From Pseudoselenomonas ruminantium (GTDB taxonomy: Bacteria; Bacillota; Negativicutes; Selenomonadales; Selenomonadaceae): DNA of 58,060 nt. The stretch is taken from the NCBI RefSeq assembly GCF_900142515.1, contig NZ_FRBC01000023.1, forward strand, positions 1-58,060, in the 5' to 3' direction. The translations under genes were made by a program, and so were the position numbers. Under the pieces are notes generated by a model. The model had not been told where the DNA came from. It searched no databases and saw only the letters and a program-made list of their open reading frames with translations. Positions 25,760-33,513 of the stretch are shown in pieces (position 1 is the stretch's first letter; each line of letters begins with the position of its first letter).

Positions 25760-25870
25760 ACTTTTTCCTCCATCCTGTGACGGAAGTAGTGTTCAATGTA
25801 TTCGATTAGTGGTATTCTATCATTATAAGGCTGACGATGTCAATAATGCATGCTGGAGGAGCAGGGGAAT

Positions 25871-26341
25871 ATGAATCCTATAACATTAGAAACAAAGCGT
25901 TTACAGCTATATGCAGCATCACAGGCGGAAATGGAGCAATTTATCGAGAGACAGACCGACGAGGAACTCATACAGGCCTACCGGGAAATGCTGGATGGGT
26001 ATCTTGCCCATCCTGAACAGGGCGAGTGGTATGCGATCTGGATGATAACACGCCATGATGGCGTGCAGGTGGGCGATTTGTGTTTCAAAGGCCGCAATGA
26101 AGATGGCTCCGTGGAGATAGGATATGGCATAAAAGAGGAGTTCCAGCGCCAGGGATATGCCACGGAGGCCGTCATGGCTGCCGTTGATTGGGCTTTGCAG
26201 CAGGCCGGGGTGCTGCGTGTAGAGGCCGAAGCAGAACCGGCCAACACAGCGTCACAGCGGGTATTGGCCAAATGCGGCTTCGTGCCCAATGGAATCGTTG
26301 GCGAAGAAGGGCCTCGCTATGTAAGAAGGTATAAAGGATGA
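25871..26341 (+). CDS. GNAT family N-acetyltransferase (RimJ/RimL-like)
   Basis: The 156-residue protein starts ITLETKRLQLYAASQ, contains VGDLCFKGRNEDGSVEIGYGIKEEFQRQGYATEAV with the acetyl-CoA loop, and ends RVEAEAEPANTASQRVLAKCGFVPNG, all typical of RimJ/RimL-like acetyltransferases. The ATG at 25871 follows AGGGGA; the upstream start at 25850 lacks a site. The stop overlaps the next gene by 4 bases. Confidence 0.88.
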   Translation: MNPITLETKRLQLYAASQAEMEQFIERQTDEELIQAYREMLDGYLAHPEQGEWYAIWMITRHDGVQVGDLCFKGRNEDGSVEIGYGIKEEFQRQGYATEAVMAAVDWALQQAGVLRVEAEAEPANTASQRVLAKCGFVPNGIVGEEGPRYVRRYKG

Positions 26342-26718
26342 ATCATGAAATATTGTTGAAGCGTATATATGAACCTTATGAAAAGCAGGATGGATACAGG
26401 GGGCTGGTGGACAGACTTTGGCCCAGAGGGATAAAGAAGGACGCCGCTCATCTTGATGAATGGGCAAAAGCCATCACGCCCAGCACGGAAATCCGCAAAC
26501 TGTATCATCAGGGGGAAATGCCTTTTGACGGTTTCTCCCAGGCATATATAGAGGAACTGAATCAGAACGAAGCTGCGGCAGGCTTTGCCGATAAATGTCA
26601 CAGTTTGCTGGAATCACAGGCTCTGACACTGGTATATGCCGCCAAAAACGAGCAGGAGAACCATGCCCTGGTACTTAGAGAATGGCTGAGACTGCAGATG
26701 AGGGTGCATGATCAATGA
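26338..26718 (+). CDS. DUF488 family protein
   Basis: The 126-residue protein has the DUF488 signature RIYEPYEKQDGYRGLVDRLWPRGIKKD, then LDEWAKAITPSTEIRKLYHQ and, near the end, LTLVYAAKNEQENHALVL. The biochemical role of the family is not established. It is coupled by ATGA overlaps to the acetyltransferase before it and the MmcQ-like gene after it. Confidence 0.85.
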   Translation: MNHEILLKRIYEPYEKQDGYRGLVDRLWPRGIKKDAAHLDEWAKAITPSTEIRKLYHQGEMPFDGFSQAYIEELNQNEAAAGFADKCHSLLESQALTLVYAAKNEQENHALVLREWLRLQMRVHDQ

Positions 26719-27410
26719 GATTGACCGATGAGTGGCATGCGTTATCTTCAGGCGAACTGCCCAGAATATTGCTGGATAAACTGGAACGCTTTGGTTTTGC
26801 CCATGAGGATGATGCCTATTTTTATACAGAAGATTTGTTGGCAGGAAGTTTCCGGCTTCATGTAAAGGTCGGCAAGGACGGCATGGTGTCCACCCTGCTG
26901 CTGGATACGGAAGCCGAAGAGCCTTATGTACTGCATCTGGTGGAAAATGCTCAGGGAGCCTTTGTGGGGGAAGTCCGGGCTGCTTACCGGGCAGTGCTTG
27001 ACCGCATTGGCGAGGCCTGCGGCGAGCATGGCAGTTTCCACAGTGCCTATGTTGATGAGCTTCTGCGTTATGTAAAAGATACTTATGGCGACGAAATCGA
27101 ATATCCCTGGAAGGATACGGAGGCGGCAGTTATCCGCTCCCATCTGAGCAGGAAGTGGTATGCGGTATTCATGAAGGTCCATCCGAATAAGATTGGCTTG
27201 GGCGGCAGCCAGCCCATCCGCATCATGAACCTGCATGGCACGGCAGAACAGGTAACCGCTTTGGTGGATGGAAAGCAGTATTTTTCTGGCTGGCATATGA
27301 ACCGGAAGTACTGGTATACGATATGTCTGGACGGCAGCATACCGATGATGGAGATACAGCAGAGAATCGACGATAGCTTCGTCCTGTCCCAGCCGAAGAA
27401 ACGGCGTTGA
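26715..27410 (+). CDS. MmcQ/YjbR family protein with an extra N-terminal domain
   Basis: The last 100 or so residues (KWYAVFMKVHPNKIGLGG, IMNLHGTAEQV, YFSGWHMNRKYWYTICLDGSIPMMEIQQRIDDSFVL) match the MmcQ/YjbR family, a small double-wing-like fold of unclear function. The first 120 residues form an unrecognised domain (FYTEDLLAGSFRLHVKVGKD) with alternating strands. It ends a three-gene coupled set. DNA binding is suggested by the family name only. Confidence 0.75.
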   Translation: MRLTDEWHALSSGELPRILLDKLERFGFAHEDDAYFYTEDLLAGSFRLHVKVGKDGMVSTLLLDTEAEEPYVLHLVENAQGAFVGEVRAAYRAVLDRIGEACGEHGSFHSAYVDELLRYVKDTYGDEIEYPWKDTEAAVIRSHLSRKWYAVFMKVHPNKIGLGGSQPIRIMNLHGTAEQVTALVDGKQYFSGWHMNRKYWYTICLDGSIPMMEIQQRIDDSFVLSQPKKRR

Positions 27411-27442
27411 TTGATATTGCAGAGGATAAAGGGAGAGCGAAA

Positions 27443-27595
27443 ATCCATACCGAATTCGGGGAGGATTTTGCCGAAAAGCATCAGGCGGGGCTGACCGTTA
27501 TGGAAGGTGGCGAGCATTGGTTCCATACCGAGGAACAGATGGCCTTTTTGGATGCTTGGATAAGGTCTGGTGGGAATATTATGCAGGAGGAATGA
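27443..27595 (+). pseudogene. alpha/beta hydrolase fragment with internal deletion
   Basis: The frame reads IHTEFGED followed directly by FAEKHQAGLTVMEGGEHW, FHTEEQMAFLDAWI. Both pieces match the intact hydrolase at 18928-19524, where they are separated by 38 residues. In that gene AGGATTT occurs at 19292-19298 and again at 19406-19412. The fragment has a single copy at the junction, as expected from deletion between short direct repeats. The N-terminal half with the nucleophile is absent. Confidence 0.8.
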
Positions 27596-28221
27596 TGAAA
27601 ACTGAGCTTTTACCACAGGAAAGCCCTCGTGCGGAGGCTTTTTCCCTATGGATGACGTCGCCCATGCCAATGGTGACATTAGTAAAGACGATAAATGTCA
27701 GCCGCTTGTTGAAGATGAGCAAGAACCGTGGCATAAGATTCACAGCGCTAATGTGCTGGTGCATTGGCAGGGCTGCCAGCAAGATAGAAGAATTTTATTT
27801 GTTGCCAGAAGATGGGAAACTATATCGTTTCGACAAAATGGGGATAAATGTCATTGTGGCCAATAAGCAAGGCGGGATCAGCTCTTGCGATATTCCCTTT
27901 TCTGCTGATTTAGAGCAATTCAATCGGGACTACTTGACATTAACGGAAAAAGCGGCGCAGGAATGCAAAAGCAGTTTCCTGGAAGACTGCATGATTATTG
28001 GCACATCAGCCATGATCCAGACAGAGCTGGATTGTATTGTGAATCAGTATACGGAAAAATTCTCAAATCCAATGGTTATGTGGGGAAAATATCGTAAAGG
28101 TTTTTTCAAAACCGTTTTACCGGTGTCCTTTCAGTTTCACCATGTGCAAATGGATGGGGGGCATGCAGCGAAATTTTTAGAACAGTTGCAGATGGAAATT
28201 CAATATTGTGGCAAAGGTTGA
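27595..28221 (+). CDS. chloramphenicol acetyltransferase-like protein
   Basis: The 208-residue protein belongs to the CAT family: FTALMCWCIGRAASKIEEF, KQGGISSCDIPFSADLEQF, PMVMWGKYRK and the catalytic PVSFQFHHVQMDGGHAAKFLEQL, with the general-base His of HHVQMDG. The usual length is about 215. CAT trimers transfer acetyl from acetyl-CoA to the drug's 3-hydroxyl. Diverged members acetylate other compounds, so resistance is not certain. AGGAGG lies 4 bases before the ATG at 27595; an ATG at 27592 is also possible. Confidence 0.85.
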   Translation: MKTELLPQESPRAEAFSLWMTSPMPMVTLVKTINVSRLLKMSKNRGIRFTALMCWCIGRAASKIEEFYLLPEDGKLYRFDKMGINVIVANKQGGISSCDIPFSADLEQFNRDYLTLTEKAAQECKSSFLEDCMIIGTSAMIQTELDCIVNQYTEKFSNPMVMWGKYRKGFFKTVLPVSFQFHHVQMDGGHAAKFLEQLQMEIQYCGKG

Positions 28222-28243
28222 GGTAGATGGCTGTGAGATGCAG

Positions 28244-28288
28244 ACACCCAAAAGCGGCCGTATGAGCAGTACGGCCGCTTTTGGGTGT
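28244..28288. terminator. bidirectional terminator shared by the CAT-like gene and the candidate sRNA
   Basis: ACACCCAAAAGCGGCCGTA (28244-28262) and its perfect complement at 28270-28288 form a 19-bp stem. It terminates the plus-strand acetyltransferase and, on the minus strand, the small transcription unit described next. Confidence 0.9.
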
Positions 28289-28321
28289 GTATTATATTTT
28301 AGGAGAGCTTAACGAAAGCCT
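28250..28321 (-). ncRNA. candidate small regulatory RNA, copy 1
   Basis: On the minus strand a promoter (28328-28356) is followed by about 72 transcribed bases. They hold a short 5' hairpin (GCTT/AAGC around CGTT), a single-stranded CU-rich stretch CTCTCCTAAAATATAATAC, and a terminator hairpin with the loop CTGCTCA and TTTT. No ORF is present. The same unit occurs at 57553-57627 with near-identical transcribed sequence and structure-preserving changes (a U-A pair becomes U-G). CTCTCCTAAAA complements the Shine-Dalgarno regions of nfo and iorA. A dispersed DNA repeat is the alternative explanation. Confidence 0.6.
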
Positions 28322-28327
28322 GTAAGT

Positions 28328-28356
28328 ATATTATCATAAATGATAACAATTTTCAA
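28328..28356 (-). promoter_or_regulatory. promoter of sRNA copy 1 with Fur-like palindrome in the spacer
   Basis: TTGAAA (28356-28351) and TAATAT (28333-28328) are separated by exactly 17 bases. The palindrome TTATCAT-AA-ATGATAA at 28331-28346 fills the spacer and resembles a metal-regulator (Fur-type) box. Copy 2 lacks this palindrome. Confidence 0.6.
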
Positions 28357-28385
28357 TAGCTAAGTGAAAAAAATTATCAAAAAAA

Positions 28386-28424
28386 TAAGAACCTCCAAGG
28401 CAATACACAAACCTTGGAGGTTCT
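28386..28424 (-). terminator. intrinsic terminator of the DUF5131 gene
   Basis: AAGAACCTCCAAGG (28386-28399) and CCTTGGAGGTTCTT (28411-28424) are perfectly complementary and, on the minus strand, are followed by ATTTTTTTGATAATTTTTTT. Confidence 0.85.
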
Positions 28425-28465
28425 TTCACGTATCTAAACGCTCTCCTGCTATTATTTTATCACGT

Positions 28466-29376
28466 TTATGCGTTATTGTCCAAATATTTATTCGAATTCC
28501 CACCACATTTGCCGCAATGGCTGCACCCATTGCAGATAAGACGGCTGCCGCAGGCATGGCAGTTAGGGCCATCATAGTGGGGCTGGTAGAGTTCATCCGG
28601 GGGAACAGGCAGGCCAATGGCGTAGCGAAGGTCAAAATGCTGGGCCCTGCCCCTGAAATTAAGGCCGGCCCGAAAAGCCTGCTCGGCTTGTCTTTGCTTG
28701 GTCCGCAGCCGGTAATGTTTGCCATCCTTGATAAAATCAGAACCTATCTCCATGAAGGAAAACGAAACATCCGCCTGCCGGCACTCGTCATGCAGAGCCA
28801 GCACCCAATCATAGTTGCAAGGCCGGGCCCCGTTATAATTTTCGCCGCCACAGGTTACCTGCTCGATAAAGCCTTCCTCAATATAGGGGCGGAGCGTGAC
28901 AGGCCCGATAAATGGGGCACAGACCACGCCCTTATGACGAAAGGGCAGCTCTTTCAGATAGGGCAGCCGCTTGTCTGCCATCTGCTGATTTTCGCAGGTT
29001 ACATTGAACCAGATGTTTTCCCAGCCATCGCCGAATCCTTCCGGCAGGCAATCTGCCACGCGTTCCGGCCGCTGGTCAGCAAAAAGAAGATGACATCCGG
29101 CCGCCGCCACATGATTTCCCAGGCCTCGTCCCGCCATCGGTCTGCTTCCTCCAAAAAGAAATCCGCGGTCATGCAGACACGGATGAGTTCGCCGCTCTTG
29201 ACCTTATAGCTGCCATGACGGTCTTTTTGCAAAGGATAATTGAAATTATCGGTGCGGTAGATATCGGCCCCGGACTTTCCCCGCTGCTGATCGAGGGTGT
29301 ACATATAGCAGTTGGCACACCCCGGACTGATGCGGACACAGCCATGCCAGGGATTCCATATATCATGCATATGCAT
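28466..29376 (-). pseudogene. DUF5131 (phage Gp37/Gp68-like, radical SAM-related) protein, frameshifted
   Basis: The first part (frame ending near 28999) has IWNPWHGCVRISPGCANCYMY with a Cys-x5-Cys-x2-Cys cluster and DVIFFLLTS. The second part, in another frame, continues QRPERVADCLPEGFGDGWENIWFNVTCEN and ends with a Cys-rich CHACGSRLICNGCSHCGKCGG. Joining them at about 29072-29077 restores the family sequence FFLLT(K)RPERV, so a one-base deletion is the simplest explanation. The family is found in phages and bacteria and has no settled function. The Rrf2 gene follows it upstream with a 15-base gap. Confidence 0.8.
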
Positions 29377-29391
29377 TCACCTCAATATCGT

Positions 29392-29826
29392 TCAGGCGCG
29401 CTCTTCTTCCGTATGTTGTATGTCTTCCAGCAGGTCGGCCAGCGTTATTCGGGAAAAATCAGCCAGCATATGGTCTTTTACCATGGCCAGACGGCCGCCA
29501 AGCACCCGCTGGATATTGCGCCCCACGGGGCACTGGGGATTCGGGTTATCCTGGATATGGAATAAGTCCTCATCTTCTTCCACCGCCTGGAATACATCCT
29601 GCAAGGTAATCTCCTGCGGGGGTCTTGTCAGTTTCGCACCGCCGACACCAGCGGCGACTTCCACCAAACCAGCAGCCTTCAGCTGCCCCAAAGTTTTGCG
29701 GATGATAACCGGGTTGACATTGACGCTGGAGGCCAAAAAGGTGGAAGTAGTCTTGAATACGCCGTCAAATTTGGCAATGCACAGCATGATGTGTACAGCT
29801 ACGGGCATACGAAAAGAAAATTGCAT
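29392..29826 (-). CDS. Rrf2 family transcriptional regulator
   Basis: The 144-residue protein has the Rrf2 winged helix (VAVHIMLCIAKFDG, STFLASSVNVNPVIIRKTLGQLKAAGLVEVAAGVGGAKL) and one Cys in NPNPQCPVGRNIQ where Fe-S-binding members carry three, so cluster binding is doubtful. On the minus strand GGAG is 8 bases from the ATG at 29826 and 1 to 2 bases from the one at 29832. Operators of TTGTAA-N9-TTACAA type lie before this gene and before the cupin gene. Autoregulation plus cupin control is likely. Confidence 0.85.
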   Translation of the reverse strand: MQFSFRMPVAVHIMLCIAKFDGVFKTTSTFLASSVNVNPVIIRKTLGQLKAAGLVEVAAGVGGAKLTRPPQEITLQDVFQAVEEDEDLFHIQDNPNPQCPVGRNIQRVLGGRLAMVKDHMLADFSRITLADLLEDIQHTEEERA

Positions 29827-29848
29827 AGTCATTCTCCCATGAAAAAAG

Positions 29849-29880
29849 TCTCATTGTAAAAAATGGTATTACAATGAGAC
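29849..29880 (-). promoter_or_regulatory. overlapping terminator hairpin and Rrf2-type operator
   Basis: GTCTCATTGTA and TACAATGAGAC (11-bp arms, 29849-29859 and 29870-29880) are followed on the minus strand by CTTTTTTC, giving a terminator for the cupin gene. The inner part, 29854-29874, is also TTGTAA-N9-TTACAA, the same 21-bp operator pattern seen twice in the cupin promoter. Confidence 0.7.
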
Positions 29881-29897
29881 TCTCTTGTCAATCGGGA

Positions 29898-30257
29898 TTA
29901 CGCTTCGATGCCTGCATCATCCGCGGTATATTCTTCCAAAGAACCCTCCCGCACCTGGATGCACACATAGCTGATCCCTTCGTGGGCAGCAGCAAAGAAC
30001 TGACGGCGGGCAGCCGGGGAAATCCGCAGCCAGTCCCCAGCCGAAAGTTCCACCGTTTCCCCATCGATTACCGCCTTGCCTTGGCCTGCGGTGATGAAGT
30101 AGATTTCCTCATTCTTCTTGTGGTAATGAACAAAGGGAACGCTGGCGCCGGCGGGGAGATTGTTGATGCTTATCTCTGCACCGGTCAGCTGCAATCTATC
30201 ATGCAGTTCCGTCCTTGCCTCAGCTGTCACATGGCTCTTGTTGAAGTTGCTCATCAT
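29898..30257 (-). CDS. cupin domain protein
   Basis: The 119-residue protein carries both cupin motifs: PFVHYHKKNEEIYFITAGQG (metal-binding HxH...E) and LRISPAARRQFFAAAHEGISYVCIQ. It is a single-domain cytoplasmic cupin, with unknown ligand or reaction. GGAGG lies 5 to 8 bases before ATGATG. The promoter is bracketed by two Rrf2-type operators. Confidence 0.85.
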   Translation of the reverse strand: MMSNFNKSHVTAEARTELHDRLQLTGAEISINNLPAGASVPFVHYHKKNEEIYFITAGQGKAVIDGETVELSAGDWLRISPAARRQFFAAAHEGISYVCIQVREGSLEEYTADDAGIEA

Positions 30258-30276
30258 GTTTACCTCCGTTTATTCG

Positions 30277-30339
30277 TTGTAATAAGTTCACTTACAATGA
30301 TATAATAACGCCTTTTGATTGTAATGTCAATTATTACAA
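30277..30339 (-). promoter_or_regulatory. cupin promoter bracketed by two Rrf2-type operators
   Basis: TTGACA (30330-30325) and TATTAT (30307-30302) have a 17-base spacer. Operators TTGTAA-N9-TTACAA lie at 30277-30297, over the start site, and at 30319-30339, over the -35. Their centres are 42 bp apart, four helical turns, allowing cooperative binding. Confidence 0.75.
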
Positions 30340-30406
30340 CGAGAATTTGAATCAGCAGACAGAAAGTAATAAAGCTTGATGAAAAATCTCTCGATTTTTT
30401 ATCAGG

Positions 30407-32092
30407 CTATTCTTTCATAACCTGTTTGCCCGCCAGATATCCGAAAGTATAGGCCCGTCCATGGCTGTTGCCCATAATGGTCATACAATAGTCATTGGCA
30501 TAGAAATTGCCGGAATTGTTTCCTGCTGCATAAAGACCGGGGATAACATGCTTTTCGTTATCGAGTACCTGCATATTTTCATTTATTTTCAAGCCGCCTA
30601 AGGTTACCAGCAAGGCTATGGATATATGAGCCGCATAGAAGGGCGGTTTCTCAATGGTAGTCAGACACTCTTTGCGCTTGTAAAAATCATCATCAAAGCC
30701 CTTGCGCGCCATTTCATTGTAACGTGTTATCTCTGCCTTGACCTTTTCATAGGGCAGGTTCATCTGGCGGGCCAATTCCTGCAACGAATCAGCCGATTTG
30801 ACCACGCCATCATCAATCAGTTTTTGCAGCCGCTTGGGATCATGGTATACACTTTTGAGAGACTTACAAGCAGTCTGATGCATAGCGGGTGCTTCTGTCG
30901 GCCACTTGGAATCCCAGATATTCCATTTGCTGTAATCCGGCTCCTGTCGCATGCCGTTGGCGATAAAAGGGTAGGGAAGATCTTCATTGGCGAAGCGTTC
31001 CCCGTAGTTATTCAGGGACAGCTAGGGCTGGCGCATGACTGAATCCGCCAAGCCCGGGGCATTGACCATACCGAAGTCAAAATACATAGGGGCATGAGGA
31101 CCTTCATCGATAGCAGCACCTACCCACAGCCCCATCTTATGACCATCGCCGGTATTGGCCTTACTGGGATAAAGATTGATTTTCACGGTATCGGCACTGG
31201 GGATGTAATGATGGAGCATCTCCTTATCATGTCCATAATCGCCGGCACAGAGAATGATTCCCTTCTCGCCCACGAATTTATGATATTTTCCCTCTGGGTC
31301 CTTAGCAATGACAGCGGTTACCCGGCCTTTGTTATCATCTTCACGGATTAATTGCACCGCCGGCAGTTTGAATCGCAAATCCACGCCCTTATCCTGCGCG
31401 GTTGACAGCAGGGTATAGGCCATAGCGATAACAGGCTTGCCCCCAATCATTCCCTTGGGGGCTTTTTCGATTGCTTCCTGTGTCGGTTCCAGCACAAAGG
31501 TCATGGATGGACGGGTGGGCAGCGTAGCGCCTTCGGCCACCATCTCATCATAAGTCCAGATATGCTGCACCGTACATCCCTTTTTCAGGGCCATCTCCAG
31601 CAGCCAGTCATTGACATGGCCGCTATGCTTCACCCATTGCATAACTACCTTTTGATTGGGTTTATAAGCGCCGAAACGCATGATTTCCCGGGTGACATCC
31701 ACGGGGTCCAGATGATTGCCTACCTGTTGCTGCACCCGGGAATTGACAGCCGCATAATCATAGCCACGGAAATTCACCGTATTAGTCTTTTCCAGTACAA
31801 TGACCCTGCCGCCTTCTTCTGCTGCCGATATGGCCGCACACAGGCCGCTCATGCCAGCCCCCACGATGATGACATCAGCCTTTTCGGTGCTGACAATCTG
31901 ACTGTCCGCAATGGGGGCTGGCGGCTTCATGAAATCTGGCTGCGGATCTTTCTGTTTAAAATTGCCTTCATCATCCAACTCGTGTTGGCGGCCGTTGCCA
32001 CAACCAGCCAACAGCGGTGCGGCTACGGCTCCGGCCAGCGCCATTGCTCCGCCCTTCAGGAAGTTACGGCGGCTCAAATCACTTGCTTTCAT
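30407..32092 (-). pseudogene. Tat-exported FAD-dependent fumarate-reductase-type flavoprotein, interrupted by an amber codon
   Basis: One frame of 561 codons runs from 32092 to 30407 with a single TAG at 31024-31022. The N-terminus SRRNFLKGGAMALAGAVAAP, LLAGC is a Tat lipoprotein signal. ADVIIVGAGMSGLCAAISAAEEG is the FAD-binding motif. YDFGMVNAPGL, NNYGERFANEDLPYPF and GLYAAGNNSGNFYANDY belong to the flavocytochrome c / fumarate reductase family. Homologues have RQPWL where this reads RQP-stop-L, so TGG to TAG is likely. The upstream cytochrome overlaps by ATGA. The intact protein would reduce an enoate, perhaps a hydroxycinnamate, outside the membrane. Confidence 0.85.
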
Positions 32093-32661
32093 AATGATCC
32101 CTCCCCTGTATGCGGATCTTGTACCTTTTCCCATTCCGCTGGCAGATTATGCAAAAACTCAAAATCATGGCAGTTCTGGCAGGCCGCTTTGGATTGTTTG
32201 TGCATCTTATGACAATCTGTGCAGGTCAGATCCCCCAGATGGGAATTATGCGGATTGACACCATTGCCTTTATCCGTCTTGGCGATCAGCGCATCCATAT
32301 CGCTATGACATTTCGTGCACATCTTGTTGTCAAAATGGCGTTTGGCTGGAGGATCATCAAAATCATCGGTCACATACCAGATAGTTTCTTGTACTTTGTC
32401 CTCAATACCGTTTTCATGACAATCAATGCAGTCCACATGCGCTTCCTTATGTTTGTTGGCCAACAAATCCCCATGGTCATAACCATCTACATAAGGCCCC
32501 ATGACATGACAGGGTGAGCAGGCCAATTTAGGAAAACGCTCGGCCTGCTGCATGGCAAAATGCCCTAAGATCGCCAGCAGGAATAAGACAGCCAAGGCAG
32601 GCAAGGGATGTTTTCCCAAGAATCTTACGGCATGCTGTAGTTTTTCTTTCCATCCTTTCAT
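32089..32661 (-). CDS. NapC/NirT-type multiheme c-type cytochrome
   Basis: The 190-residue protein has one N-terminal transmembrane anchor (residues about 20-38) followed by five CxxCH heme motifs: CSPCH, CIDCH, CTKCH, CTDCH and CQNCH. This is the quinol dehydrogenase family that passes electrons from menaquinol to periplasmic reductases. It is coupled to the flavoprotein gene by a 4-base overlap, so the two form a menaquinol:acceptor reductase. The gene for phenolic acid decarboxylase lies upstream on the same strand. Confidence 0.9.
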   Translation of the reverse strand: MKGWKEKLQHAVRFLGKHPLPALAVLFLLAILGHFAMQQAERFPKLACSPCHVMGPYVDGYDHGDLLANKHKEAHVDCIDCHENGIEDKVQETIWYVTDDFDDPPAKRHFDNKMCTKCHSDMDALIAKTDKGNGVNPHNSHLGDLTCTDCHKMHKQSKAACQNCHDFEFLHNLPAEWEKVQDPHTGEGSL

Positions 32662-32738
32662 CGAAACTCCCCTTTTCTATATTGCACTTTTCGTGCTGAA
32701 AAAGCGGAAGCTGACAAACTTCCGCACTTTCCCTGAAT

Positions 32739-33269
32739 TTATTTTTTCAAACGTTTGTATTCTGCATCAAAATACCTGCCAGCCCGAATATCGTCTGTCA
32801 TGCCTGCATAAGGACCTTCGGCAATGACTTCTTCGTTATTCTGTCCAGCTTTGCCCATATAGGTGATCTTCGCAAATTCCGGCACCAGATACTTCGGGTA
32901 AGTCTCGTATTTCTCCCGGGATTCCTCCATGAGGTCGATATGCTCATTCTGGAAGCAAACCGTGATGGACGGATGGTCCTGTACCCATTTCGGGAAGAAT
33001 ATCGTGCCATGCATGATATTTTCGTTTGGCATAAAGTCCAAAGCTACGTCCGTGCCCGTGGGCTCCGTCCAGGTTACTTTGAACACGCCATCCGTGAGCT
33101 TGACGATATTGGCTTCCTGGTCTTTCACCCAACGACCAGCCACCATGCCGCCGTGGATACGGTAATCCACCGTATGGTCATTCTTGGCATACCATTCATA
33201 TTCCCAGCCGTTGTCATAGGTGTAGATAAAATGCGTGCCCAGAAAATCATCTAATTCCTTAAATTTCAT
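32739..33269 (-). CDS. padC: phenolic acid decarboxylase
   Basis: The 176-residue protein matches the PadC family throughout: [50 protein letters not shown] and [10 protein letters not shown], with the conserved tyrosines, arginine and glutamate of the cofactor-free active site. It decarboxylates p-coumarate, caffeate or ferulate to vinylphenols. Two PadR-type operators flank its promoter and a padR gene lies at 36222. The cytochrome and flavoprotein genes downstream may share its transcript. Confidence 0.95.
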   Translation of the reverse strand: MKFKELDDFLGTHFIYTYDNGWEYEWYAKNDHTVDYRIHGGMVAGRWVKDQEANIVKLTDGVFKVTWTEPTGTDVALDFMPNENIMHGTIFFPKWVQDHPSITVCFQNEHIDLMEESREKYETYPKYLVPEFAKITYMGKAGQNNEEVIAEGPYAGMTDDIRAGRYFDAEYKRLKK

Positions 33270-33292
33270 TGTCAGTTTCCTCCTTGTAAATT

Positions 33293-33368
33293 ATGTATTT
33301 ATTTACATGTTATGATTTAATGATACTCCTCTTCGTCTGATATGTCAATATTATGTAATTGAATACAT
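33293..33368 (-). promoter_or_regulatory. padC promoter with two PadR operators
   Basis: TTGACA (33348-33343) and TATCAT (33325-33320) have a 17-base spacer. ATGT-N8-ACAT palindromes lie downstream at 33293-33308 and upstream at 33353-33368. This is the known PadR operator pattern. Confidence 0.8.
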
Positions 33369-33436
33369 AATAAAAATAAAGAGGTTAGCCAATAATGCCC
33401 GCTTATATTTCTGAGGAAAAATTTATATTACTTTGT

Positions 33437-33502
33437 TTTTCTGGCTTTCTTATCCCAGTCTGCTGGCAGATTTTGCAGAAACTCAAAGTTATGGCAGTCA
33501 GC
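33437..33502 (-). pseudogene. remnant of a cytochrome c C-terminus
   Basis: The minus strand reads CLADCHNFEFLQNLPADWDK then a stop shortly after, closely matching the end of the multiheme cytochrome at 32089 (NCHDFEFLHNLPAEWEK). The heme motif has one residue too many. It is a leftover of a second cytochrome gene. Confidence 0.7.
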
Positions 33503-33513
33503 TAGGCAAGACC

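Noticed and set aside
28364-29209. Plus-strand frame of 281 codons over the DUF5131 region
   Set aside because: Low-complexity antisense translation; the minus strand gives recognisable DUF5131 sequence in two frames.
31562-32212. Plus-strand frame of 216 codons
   Set aside because: Antisense of the flavoprotein and cytochrome genes, which have clear cofactor motifs.
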